From contig VFFE01007795.1 of the NCBI GenBank assembly GCA_008921705.1, positions 759,811-823,810 on the forward strand: DNA of 64,000 bases. The letters run 5' to 3'. Positions 53,746 to 63,900 of the stretch are shown piece after piece. The notes below the pieces were generated by a model. The model made no database searches and was not told the origin of the DNA. It was given only the letters and a program-made list of their open reading frames with translations. Position 1 is the stretch's first letter. Each line of letters starts with the position of its first letter. Source of the stretch: Burhinus oedicnemus (lineage: Eukaryota; Chordata; Aves; Charadriiformes; Burhinidae). The translations under genes were made by a program, and so were the position numbers.

Positions 53746-55937
53746 CCTCTCTGTTCAATGGCACTCCCCAGATACTGAAGATGTCTTAGAGCTGTGCTGT
53801 AACCTCACATCACACAAGGCTTGTGTTACCTCTCAGAAACAGACCATTTAGTACATATTCTTGAAACTGCAATTCAGGTACAGTCGCCAGTCTGGCACCC
53901 CACTAAAAATTCCAGAAGGAGAAGACACATATTTCTTTTCATTACATCTTTTTGCTGCCTGAATGAATCTTTATGTATCCAGGGGTTAAGGAATTCATCC
54001 TTTGACCATGCCATTTTGAGGTGCTATTAGGTTCAGCTCTGAATTTTTGTCAACTTGCAATAAAGTGTTTCCTGGGAATGTGGAGACCGTTGTGCTATAT
54101 CATGCTATACAGATTATCTCACAGTGTCAAGAAGCTTGTTGTACCTTACCGAGCAATTTAAGTGCAAGGTGAAAATCTTATCCAGAAACCTAATCGTGAA
54201 GATGTCATTGCAATCACGAACACCTGGCTGTCAGGGTACCATTCATTTTATAGGTCTCCATGACGATAAAAAGCATAGCAGTGGAAGAGGAGGACCTCAG
54301 CATAGGGGAAGAACTCACCCCTGCAGTTGCAGACTGGATAAACCTACCAAGTTGGGAGGAGCCTAGAAATAAGTGAAAAATGAGATGAGATAAAATAAAA
54401 TATGGATTTAGCAAAAACTGATTGACCTGAAACTAATGAGCTTTCAAGAAGTCAGTTCCTTAGAAAATTTCTTTTTTTTTTTTTTATTTACCCACCAGGG
54501 CCCCAATTCCCTTGCCAATAGGCTGCCACCAGCTGAGTGCCCATTCCCCTGTGCTTCCTTGTGCTGCAGCTGTTCTCATGGGTAAGTGCCCCAGACACAA
54601 ATTCTGCAGCTGTAGGGGTAGGACTAGCACTGAGCCCTCAGGAAAGAACCTGAAGAAACGGTGAGCTATTTCCATTCAGGGAGGTCTCTGAAATTTTGCT
54701 CAGCCCTCTTAAGCCCACTGATCCTGCCCAGTCATCCCCTCCCACTTTCAGGTCTCCTTTCTCCTAGCTGATGCCCTGCAGATAGTAGGACTCCAGTCTT
54801 CACCCACTCTGATTCCTGGGAGGGAGCAGCCCTGTGATGGTACAATTTGTTCGGAGACGGACAGTGTGGCAGTGCAGGGCTGTGGTCCATCTGCAGCCTC
54901 CCCATGGACTGAAAGACAATGCTAGGAGAGCAAAGAAAGACAAGTAGGAGACAAAAAGTTGACTTAAAATGGGAAAACACAAGTGGAAGCAGCACTGAAT
55001 GGAGAGACAGAAAAAGACAAAGGTCACACTACCAGGAAGCTAATGCCAGAAAATAAAAGATTATTATGTTTTGCTTTTTAGCTTCATCCTCTTTACTCTT
55101 TCTATGTGGCTTTCCACAATCTTTTTCATGTTAGCTTTCCTACCCTATATTGTCTTCCTTTCCTGCCTCTTAGGTATTTACTGCCTGTTTTTCATTGTGC
55201 TTTGTTTACAGAAATAGATCATTAGCCTTTAAAAACTGAAGTTAAACTCTATTTGAAAACACTCATTCTGATTTAAAATACTGACAAAAACTTTGCACAC
55301 TGCATGACTGGAGAGATAGAATATGACTGTGCTGTATGCAACATTCAAAAAACTCTTTTAAAGTCTAACTTCACAGCAATAGTCTTTTTCTTCTTTATTC
55401 TAATTTCTCTTCTGTAACTCATTGCCTCTCTGGCCCAGTGAGTCATGAACTCCTGTTTCCAGATTCAGCAGTTTGTAGTTTGTTGCAAACCTTCAGAGGC
55501 TGAAGGTCGAAGGTACTGAACTTTGCCAAATGAGTGCTTTTGCCATTAGTTTACTGTACAGAAGGGGACTCTCTGATGACAGTAACTCTTTGTCTCGAAA
55601 GAATATGCAGATGACATCTCCAGAAGACGTTCTTGAGCTGGCCAGCTCGTGCAAGGTGAAATCTCCAGGCACCTGTGGTTTCTCTCTGTCTGCTTTCACA
55701 CCACTTTGCAGAACACTTTTCCAAGCACTGGAATAAGCACTGGCACCTATCTTTTCTGCCACATGTGATTTCCTTTTATGAGCTAGGCACTTACTAGACC
55801 TAGCCCCAAACATTTAACGCTACCCATTTCACGCACACAACTAAATCCATTTATAGGGAGTTACCTATAGTTAGCAACCTCCACCTTTCTGCAAATTAAA
55901 ATTAAAATTGCAGCTAAGCAAATAATTTATCCTATGA

Positions 55938-56040
55938 TTTAAAGCCCGGATCCTAATCGCAGGTGGAACTATGTTTGAGCAGTCCTTTTGAAATCACTAG
56001 GATTAATTTTACTAATAAAGTAGCACACATATGGAAGTGT
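55938..56040. repeat. Possible ancient amniote repeat remnant
   Basis: AAGCCCGGATCCTAATCGCAG, then TTTTGAAATCACTAGGATTA and ACTAATAAAGTAGCACACATA, resembles the sauropsid relic family with GATCCTGCAG, AGTCAATGGGATTA and GTAAAGTTACTCACATG blocks. It is old and degraded, and the assignment is tentative. Confidence 0.3.
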
Positions 56041-59000
56041 TCCCTTCGGCCTCCTTTTTCTTTTTCTCTATTTGTAGAACATCTGCAGGAATTCTCCTTT
56101 ATTTATTTAATTTTCCAAATTATACAATGATTTTATGTTGCAATTTTCTGAATTGATTGTGAACTGTTTGTGTGTTTATGTGCACATTTATTCCTTTGGA
56201 AGGAGATTACAAATTATGATAGTGAATTAAAGCCCCTGTTTCATTTTCACATCATGTATTTGTTATTTTCCTTCTCCCCCTCTTCACATCCAAATACACA
56301 TATTCACCAAACATTCACGCAGCAATCTAAATGAGAGGCTGAGCAGCTTAGGGTACTCCCACACCAAAGGACCAGTAGTAAGGTACTGAAGGAAGCCTTG
56401 AAGAGATGACTCTTAACTTTCTCTCCCCAATATAAATATATGCCTGCACATCCCTTCTTGTTACTCAAATATCAGTCTGACCATGCCCACTTAAAATACT
56501 TTTTACACTCCCGAGACAAATGGAGAAGGGTAAGGAGGCTTATTACTGAAGAAGAAGTATGTTGCGCATACCATCCCTAGGAAACACGGCCAGCGGCTCC
56601 TCTTATCATGTGCATTCAACAGATGTAGTCTCCATTTCCCAAGGGAAGTCCATGTAGGGCTTACACCCTGTGAAATGGGGAGCTGACGAACTCTGCACAG
56701 CTGCCTGATACCTTCAGTTCCCACTTTGAGCAGAGATCAGTTTAATTCAGTACATCAGGTTGGTTCTTTTCTTGTTGCCCTAACAAACTTTGATTATATT
56801 TTAATGAGAAAGTTCTATCCCAGCATGTAGCCTTAAATTTGCTTTTCAGCAGGTGGCTCATGGTTTAACTCAAAAGTCACCATGTAAATCCCGACAGTAG
56901 ATCATACTAGTTAATAATATAACATTCAGGCCTTGGGACTTAATCTTAATGATTAATTTTCCTTTTATTATTAATAAATTCTGCCCAGAGAAAGCCTGGG
57001 TGAGGAAAAGAACTTGGTCGGAGTTCTTTCTGGATTCTGAGTTCCTCTGACCCATTATCTTTTAATTATGTCTCACTTTTGTACTTTTGTAGAGCAGTGA
57101 TTTTAATGATTTTAATGAGCTTTATCACAACTGAGTGAGCCACGTAATTTCTCAATTTCAGTGCACCCTGTGAGATACCGGGCTCCCTGACTCAGGGGAG
57201 ATGAAACCTCTCAGCACCTGATAGAATTAAATTCCAGCTTCTATGAAACACTGCTTTGGAGAGTAACTGACTCCCATCAACTCTGTAAAGCTAAGTCTCT
57301 TTCAGTTCCACATGTGGAATTGGACAAGCAAAGGTTACCAGGGTTTCAACAGCTGGGACTAACTCTGTGTGTGAACAGCTGGTATTGAAACTGAGTAGCC
57401 CACACAACGAGCGCAAGAAAGATTACACCGAGTTTCTATATTGATTTTCAAGGTGATTAGAAAAGGAAACTGAATTCAAAGAATGACACAAGGTTTAACA
57501 GGTTTGTGGTTTCTCTCTGAAACAGTTTGGTAGAAATCCTAACTATCATCTGCATACTAAACTTGCAGTAACAGTTCTTTTATGGGACTTCTTTAGGAAA
57601 GACTAACATTCAAGTGACATGAGAGCCAGTAGTTTTAAATTATGCTTTTGCAATTACCACAACTCCCTTGTTTGCGTAGCTGGGGGAATGGAGGGGCTTC
57701 ACAGACAAGGTGGGAAGGGTCCACAGAAGAAGGGCCAATGACACATACATCATTTCCTTCTTTTCTTGTTCCAGAGGTTCACTTTTTTCTGAGCACATAA
57801 AGAAGGGTGTGCCAGCAGCTGAAAAGAATTAGCCACCATTAGGCTTTTTCCCTGAGATTAGTTTATATTCATGCTACTCCACTGACTCCATCAGGTTTGC
57901 TTCTGCTATATGAGACAGGAAAACAGGAACCTTGCTCCTCCCATTACACATGCTGGGAGTGTACACAAAGGACTAAGTCTAATTTTCTAATGGTTATTAA
58001 TGCTGTAAGAACCCAGAAATGATATAGAAAATATATAAAATAGCAACTTAGAAACATTGGCATGGTCTGGTGAAAAGGAAAAGCATTTTCCTTAAATTGC
58101 AATTTGCCTGCACTAAAAGACAAATATATTGTGAGGTAATCTCCCGCAAAATAGCTATAATAGCATAAGAATAAAAAATTACTTGTATGCTTGCAGACTC
58201 ATAGGATTTCAGAGTATCTCTTCAGGGTGTACCCACTGACTACTAAAACATCCTGTATTGTGTCTTAATACTGTAATAGAAGTGGTGACTTATGTGTTCT
58301 TAAACAGCAAAAAGAGTAAACCCTTGAACACCAAATAAAGTTTGGCCTCAATAGAACAATAGAACTGGAGTAAAGGCCAACAAACATCTGAATCTGGCAA
58401 GCCAGTTTAGCTTCATATACTCTCGTGTCAGTATGAATATGTACTAGCAAACTGATTTGTGGCAGTGATTCTCTGCACTCTTGCTTCGAATACATACCTC
58501 ATTTTTTATAATTGTACTGAAATACAATTTGATCCTAAGTTACAGGTGATGGTCTGCTGGGATTTTTTTTTTTTTCTGGGGAGGGCCGAGAGAGGATGGA
58601 GTTGCAAACCTTACACGTGTACCACACAGTGAAGTGCATGTTTGAGAGGTAATCAAGCCCTGACCTGTGTGCTTTCCACCTGCAATGCTAGCATTTGTAG
58701 GTTGCTATATTTTGAAGTGCCTACACTGTGCTCAGTGTACACACGATCTGCTGAAAGCCCACACTGTAGTGTAAACAGTCCTGCTCATGCCTAAATTATC
58801 CACAACACATTAATGAGAACCTGGTGCTGATTGTGTTCAGACCCTCCTGAGGCAACCACTTACTGGGCTTAAGGGTTTACTTTTAAAATGCAGACTATCA
58901 GCTGAGACAACAGGCTTGGACCTGTGTTTAATTGATGGTGAGACATATCCTAAGTGTTTTAATGTCTCCAGCTCAGCATGTAAGGCCTGCTTCACAAAAA

Positions 59001-59179
59001 CAATGAGAAAAATCATGTATTTTTAAATGGCTTAGGTCTGAGAACATTTTAAAAGAGGTTGAGAGTGAGTATAGATTCTCCTGCTTATGCAAATTCTACT
59101 TAGTATGAGAAGATATTAAAAGGTAGCAGAAAACCACGTTTTTACTTTCTTTGTTCTAGACTTGTCTTACCTCTCCTTT

Positions 59180-59326
59180 TCATAGAATCATACAATCATA
59201 GAATCATTTAGTTTGGAAAACACCCTTAAGATCATCAAACCTGACCATTAACCTAACACTACCAGGTCCACCACTAAACAATGTCCCTAAGCGCAATGTC
59301 CTCCATCTCCATCACATGTTTTAGGA
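59180..59326 (-). mobile_element. Old CR1 3'-end remnant
   Basis: TCATAGAATCATACAATCATAG followed by a TTGGAAAACACCCTTAAGATCATC-like segment is a diverged CR1 3' tail. The following AACCTGACCATTAACCTAAC and CCACTAAACAATGTCCCTAAG segments belong to a CR1 subfamily distinct from the other two copies. Only about 150 bp is recognisable. The orientation is minus, as with the other two. Confidence 0.8.
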
Positions 59327-62300
59327 GCCTTGCTCTACCTAGCGGTCATTTATCTACAGCCAAAATAGTTTGCGGTGCCCGGTGAGAACAATCAGCGCAT
59401 AGCAAGGTGCTGAGCACCCACTGTACCCGTCACTGTGGGAGCCCCCAAAGTCATCACCGCAGCTTTGGACACGCATGGCGTCTCAGGAATCCCTGGTGTC
59501 TGACCACATAAGTGTTTGCTAATACCACAGTGGCGGAGAGGCTGTGTGACTGACCAGCCAGCCTCTCTTGCCCTACACCAACATACCAAAGCCCCATATA
59601 ATTAAACCCTAACCAGCAGCCACTTTGGAGAGGTAAGACAACTCACATGCGAGATTTTACAGCGATGCTAAGGTGGTACAGTGCTCTAACAGGACAACTA
59701 GATACGAACCGTGTCGCAAGGCAGCCTGGCAAAACAGACCTCAGAAATCCCTCACAATTTGCTCAGAATGAATATCTGTCTTGGTCACAAGGGCTCTGAC
59801 CGAATGGCTCAAGAAACACAGCATGCTCTGTATCTCTCCTCACTGTACGAGTATATTATCTTCAATAATGCATTTTAATGTACTATGTGGGCAGGAATAC
59901 TTTTAGACAAGGTTTTACAGATAACGTTTTATTCTAGACTATTCTGGTTCTGTTTTTTTTTTTTTTTAATGAATTTTAATTTTCTCGCTCAATGGTTGTG
60001 ATTTAACCACTTTATTTTTATGAAATAGTTGCTAATTTTTGTTCTAGAACATTTTGTACAGTTTATCACAGGACGATGATACCTGTAACAGCCCAACCTA
60101 AGCCTCTTCAAGACAGCTGCAGCAAGCAGCCTTCTGATGCCACCTGCACCTCCAACTGCTGACCTCTTCACCTCCTTCCTTAGGTGGCCACTGTGGTGCA
60201 GAACCAGTACTGCCTGTGTCCCACCGAGTTGGCACTTTCCAGTCTGCAGGACTGTTTGGGTACCCATCTGGAAAGACAGTTTCCAGCTATTTCTCTTAAA
60301 AACAAGTGCTTTGGTGAAACTACCTTAGCCCTGCAAGCAGTCTGAGACTCATGAACACTCAGTAGTAGTTTGCAAGAAAGGGAAGGCTAATATACTGTCA
60401 TTAAACATTAGTTGACACTTTTGGGTAATAAAAGCTGAGGGAGCAGGAAAAAGGATCAAGAAAACCCCGATTCACTTTCCTTTCTAAACTTCTGAGCACC
60501 ATACACTTTCTCCTGTCAGGTGCCTAATATATATTTCTGTCCTGGGAACTGAACTCTGTTGATCTCATCTTGTGTAGTACTGGTCTGGAAAGTGCTGATA
60601 CGTTCAGTTGGCCAGTATCAGAAAGAAGAAAGTTTTGTGGCCACTCAACAGGACATAGTTCAGATTCCTGAGTGTAACACTTGGCATGAAAGAATTAATC
60701 TTTGCTTTGTCTTTGAGTATTTAGGCTTTGCTTTCTTTTCTTTGTAGATCTGCGTCTGATTTTGAAGAAGGCTGTTAAAGGCATTGCTATTTGGAGCCAA
60801 GGTATTTTACAATTATATTAGCATGTTCCTCCTCTTTGTCAACCTAAATCCTTCACGAAAGAGGCTTTTAAATTGAAGTTTCTTGTGCTGCATTCAGAAG
60901 GAATCAAGATGGGCTTGCGCTCATCTTGAGTTCCACTTCAGACTCCATCAGGTACTATCCTTGACAGCAGCCGTCAGGATGGATTGCACATGGAGAAAGA
61001 GTTGGAGAGATAGGAAGAGAGGCATCTAGGCAGGCCCAAGCCACTCTGAGGTTTAAAGACTAGTGCTGAAAGCTTACAATGCACACGGTTTTAGAAAGGG
61101 AATAGCTGGACGGGTACCAATGTAATGTTTTTCCACTGACTTAATTAAAAGATTGTTTATGATGGGATAAACTAACTCAATTTTTCACATAGTTTTTCAT
61201 AGTGGTCCAGGACTGAACAAACTGTGGAAGGCATATTGTGAATGATATACCTCACTGGAAAGGGGTTGAAACAGGACACTTAATGGGCTTTCTCTTATCT
61301 TGATGTTTAGGTGTAACTAACCCCAAAACATGTATGAAGCCATCTGTGGCTTTGATAGTCAGGAGACACATCATATAAGATGAACTTAGAACTCCTGCAA
61401 GCCCTGCGAAAAGATAATTGATATCCACTTCAGTTTTTCTTATCTAGCTTGAATGTGAACAAGCTTCTTCCCCCTTCCCCCCCCTCAGACTGACAAGAAA
61501 AGTATCTTTTCTTGACCATCCCTTAAATATTTAAGGTATCTCACAAAGAATATTATCACAGTGTTTGTTATTCTGATGCTTTTTTATGTGCATGTGCTGC
61601 CTGTGAAAATGATGGGAAAATACTGAGAGTAATCAGAAAACAGCATTTATACACCTGGCAGCCAAGGGGAAGGGACATTGGGAGCGCCTGTGGACATCTG
61701 GGGGGATCCTGAGGAAGACAAAGCTTTCTTTCTGCTGCAGTGAAGGGAAAAGATCAGGTGGGTGTGGGCGGGAGAAGGTATGACTGTTTTCTCTGCGTGA
61801 CAGGAGGGGTTAGGGAAATTGTTTATTTCTTTGTACCAGTACAGGAAATGTCTTTGTTTATGCATGTTATCTGTGGCACTGGAAGAGACAAAAGTCTTTC
61901 TCTCTGGCAGCAGGAATGGATTTAAGGCATAGGGAAAAGAGAGATTTATTTTTCTGTCTTTTTCTGGGGAAGGGGATGAAGGGCGGTCTGTCTACATACC
62001 TACCAGCTGTTTCAAAAAGGAAAATATGTGTGGTCTGTACAGACTTCAAAAAGGGTTGAGCGTAGGTAGGAGAGTTCATGTCAACGCTGTCCCAAGCTGA
62101 GCAAATGTTCGGATATCTATTTTTGGCTCTAATGACGTTCAAACTGACAAACCAGGAATTCAAAGCATTGTACTCCACAAAGCACGTTGTACAGTTTGGA
62201 AAACAAGGCAAATAACGCCCCACACACTCTCATTCCCCTCATTCTCGCTTGAGCCCCTTACGAATCCAGGGCAATTCCAAAAGCTCTTTTTCCTCACTTC

Positions 62301-62399
62301 CATTTGTTAAGTTTTCATCCCATTTCACGTTTCGAGCCATTTATCCTTCCTCCCACCGTGCCATCTTTGTCCTTCCAGTTTGACACAAGTGACCCCCGC
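59327..62399. other. Upstream flank of the DYRK2 promoter, no gene seen
   Basis: AT-rich sequence with no CR1 or LTR after 59326. It contains a T run at 59953-59968 and small pyrimidine tracts. Regulatory elements for DYRK2 would be expected here, but none can be named with confidence. Confidence 0.65.
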
Positions 62400-62605
62400 T
62401 GCCTGAGGAGTTGGCGATCTTCCCCCCCCCATCCGTCCCGGCCCCGACTCCCACACCCGCCAATTTCCCCGCCGCCATCGCCCCCCTCCCCGCCGCACCC
62501 ACCGCCGCTGTCGGGCCGGGGGGTGCCTGCCGGGCGGCCTGCCCCAGCCCCGCACGGAGATGGGGGTGGGTGACGGGGCGAGGCGCAGGCTGCCCGCCGG
62601 CCACC

Positions 62606-62613
62606 AAGATGGC
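62606..62613 (+). promoter_or_regulatory. YY1-type motif at the edge of the gap
   Basis: AAGATGGC matches the core YY1 site, which in CpG-island promoters is typically found close to or just downstream of the transcription start. The last base of a full AAGATGGCG would fall in the Ns. If functional, it suggests that transcription starts near here and that the leader runs to 62951. Confidence 0.4.
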
Positions 62614-62633
62614 NNNNNNNNNNNNNNNNNNNN
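62614..62633. other. Assembly gap (20 N)
   Basis: There are twenty consecutive unknown bases inside the promoter CpG island. The round number suggests a placeholder, so the true missing length may differ. GC-rich avian promoters are a common place for sequencing drop-out. Any translation across it is meaningless. Confidence 0.98.
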
Positions 62634-62687
62634 CTGTCCGGCCGCCTTCTGCTGCCCCCTCCTCCGTGTGAAGGGACCGGGGCGACC

Positions 62688-62706
62688 GGGGCGGGGGCGG
62701 GGGAGG
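62688..62706 (+). promoter_or_regulatory. Tandem GC boxes (SP/KLF sites)
   Basis: Two overlapping GGGGCGGGG-type motifs precede a GGGAGG. SP1/KLF factors bind such boxes in CpG-island promoters. They lie about 250 bp upstream of the DYRK2 start codon. Confidence 0.5.
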
Positions 62707-62708
62707 TG

Positions 62709-62855
62709 ATGAGCTTGGGCCGGGGGCTGCGGCGGCGGCGCGGCTGCTGCTGCTGCTGCGGCGGGAGGCGACGGCGGGCCGTTGGAGGGTCTGTCCGGCC
62801 GGCCCGGGGCCAGGGGGATGCAGCGGAGGACGTGTCTGGCTCTGGGTGTAGCTGA
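62709..62855 (+). other. Upstream ORF 1 in the DYRK2 leader
   Basis: This 48-codon ORF ends in TGA before the DYRK2 start. It includes five consecutive Cys codons from a short (TGC)n run, and the predicted peptide is Arg/Gly/Cys-rich. It would be in the mRNA only if transcription starts before 62709 and the leader is not spliced. There is no sign that the peptide itself matters. Confidence 0.35.
62743..62759. repeat. Short (GCT)n run in the DYRK2 leader
   Basis: The run has five and two-thirds units of GCT in the presumed 5' UTR. Triplet runs in GC-rich leaders can vary in length between individuals, but this one is short. Confidence 0.7.
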
Positions 62856-62958
62856 TCGGAGAAGAGAGGCAGCCGCCGACCGGAGAGGCCGAGGAGCAGC
62901 GGAGGAGAGCCACCCTGACATGCCTTTTCCTCTCCCTCCTCTCCAGCGGCCATGTTAA
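62818..62958 (+). other. Upstream ORF 2, overlapping the DYRK2 start codon
   Basis: ATG at 62818 opens a 46-codon frame, +1 relative to DYRK2, and its stop TAA (62956-62958) lies just inside the DYRK2 coding sequence. A second in-frame ATG occurs at 62920. Ribosomes that translate it pass the DYRK2 ATG in the wrong frame, which normally lowers main-ORF translation. It depends on the leader being unspliced. Confidence 0.4.
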
Positions 62959-63006
62959 CCAGAAAACCCTCAGCTAGCGCCGCCGCTGGTGCTGCCTACC
63001 CAGCCG
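62952..63006 (+). CDS. DYRK2: DYRK2 coding exon 1 (coding part)
   Basis: The exon carries 18 full codons plus the first base of a Gly codon. The start sits in GCGGCCATGT, with G at -3, which is a good initiation context. The donor is G|GTAAGG at 63007, close to consensus. I chose this ATG because the peptide matches the DYRK2 long-isoform N-terminus from the first residue. Reading on past the donor gives an open frame to 63329, but it has no DYRK2 similarity and is intron read-through. Confidence 0.92.
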
Positions 63007-63900
63007 GTAAGGAGAGGGCCGCCGTGGTCGCCACCGCGCCGGGCTGCGGGCTCCCCGCGCCGCCCCTACCGCGCTGGGCCGGGCCGGGCCGTGCGGTGCG
63101 GGGCTGGGCGGGGGGGGTGGGTGGAGAGACTCGCCCGCCCCGCGGCTGCCCCCGCAGCTGCCGACGCAGCGGGGCCGTGCGTGTCGGAACAATGATCCGC
63201 CCTCCCCCCGGCAACCGAGCCCGGGGGGCCGGCGGGGGGCTGCGTGTTCGGCTCCGGCGTGCTGTTGTTGTGCGGGGTGGCGAGTTCACCTCAGGGAAGG
63301 GGGGAGGCAGGAAAGAGAAATTACTTTAAAAAAAAACGACACAGGAAAAATTGGGAATCGCTGCTTTTGCCGGAGCGGCTGCGTTTGACAGGGGGCAGCG
63401 GTGCTCGCCTCTTCTCCCTGCTGCAGACTTGTGAACTCCTGGCGGGTCCCCGGCGGCGCCGGGATTTCGCCGGGCCAGACGGCTCCGGGGGGGTCGGGCG
63501 GCCGCCCAGCCCCGAGGCCTGAGCGGGGCAGACCCGGCTTGTTCGCCCGGTTAGGCGCCTGCCGGTGGCGGGTTAATCTCGGATGAAGGGTTTAGCCAGG
63601 CGACCACGGCCCGCCCGCGCTATTAGCCGGATCGGTGCGTGTGTGCGCCGCGGCGGTGATTAGCTTTTAATGGCTTCTGCCTGAAGCAAGGCGGGCGGCT
63701 GTGCGGACGAAGCTCCGGGGCCGCCGCCGCGGGCATCCGCGCTCACCCCTCTGCTTTCCGCAGGCAGGGCAGGGGACAGCGGCCGCCCGCTGCAGTCTTC
63801 CCCGGGCACCGGAGCAGGGGTCTCCCGGGCAGGAGCTGGGACCGGCCCGCCGTCGCCCCTCGCATTGCCGCCGCTCAGGGCCAGCAACGTCTCCCACACG
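62952..63900 (+). CDS. DYRK2: DYRK2 kinase, N-terminal part (two coding exons, gene continues past the window)
   Basis: DYRK2 is a class II DYRK serine/threonine kinase (CMGC group) that autophosphorylates an activation-loop tyrosine. Known roles include p53 Ser46 phosphorylation, proteasome Rpt3 phosphorylation, priming of substrates for GSK3, and scaffolding the EDD-DDB1-VPRBP ubiquitin ligase. What is seen: joining 62952-63006 to 63764-63900 gives 64 in-frame residues that begin MLTRKPSA, contain AAYPAGRAGDS across the junction, and later GTGPPSPLALPPLRASN. These match the start of the long vertebrate DYRK2 isoform in order and spacing (human has MLTRKPSA, AAYPTGRGGDS and GTGPPSPIALPPLRASN). 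The human extension ahead of the short-isoform methionine is 73 residues, so the next exon, carrying that methionine and the kinase domain, lies beyond 64000. The stretch is low-complexity, rich in Gly, Pro, Ala and Ser, as in other species. The intron phases are 1 and then 0. Confidence 0.93.
63007..63763 (+). other. DYRK2: DYRK2 intron between coding exons 1 and 2
   Basis: This is a short, very GC- and CpG-rich intron of 757 bp, phase 1, with GTAAGG at the donor and CTGCTTTCCGCAG at the acceptor. It lies inside the CpG island. A second AG four bases downstream (GCAG|GCAG) could act as an alternative acceptor, but only the first keeps the DYRK2 reading GRAGDS. Open frames on both strands here follow from the lack of AT-rich stop codons. 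I see no separate gene in it. Confidence 0.85.
63764..63900 (+). CDS. DYRK2: DYRK2 coding exon 2
   Basis: The exon is 137 bp: two bases complete the split Gly codon and 45 codons follow, ending with SHT. The acceptor is TTTCCGCAG and the donor ACG|GTGAGC, both good. The C-terminal half, GTGPPSPLALPPLRASN, is the best conserved block and fixes the identity. The human protein has an alanine run between RASN and HT (NAAAAAHT); here the run is replaced by two residues (NVSHT). The exon ends in phase 0, so the next exon should begin with the short peptide before the downstream isoform methionine. Confidence 0.92.

Larger units (their letters stand above)
34208..59179. other. Long intergenic stretch, no gene seen
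   Basis: About 25 kb of largely AT-rich unique sequence. Local exceptions are a C+G-rich patch at 36050-36270, another at 36750-36980, and a G-rich patch at 43440-43630. Open frames are short with no recognisable product. A few simple repeats and possible ancient repeat relics are listed separately. Confidence 0.7.

Noticed and set aside
59640..59720. Segment with tRNA-like words near the third CR1
   Set aside because: No cloverleaf with proper A and B boxes could be formed.
62315..62953. Three long overlapping minus-strand open frames (190-212 codons) across the CpG island
   Set aside because: They run through the N gap, occur in all three frames, and consist of Arg/Pro/Ala/Gly composition caused by high GC content. 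No domain is recognisable.
62952..63329. 125-codon open frame starting at the DYRK2 ATG without splicing
   Set aside because: Similarity to DYRK2 stops exactly at the GTAAGG donor and resumes at 63764, so the rest is intron read-through.
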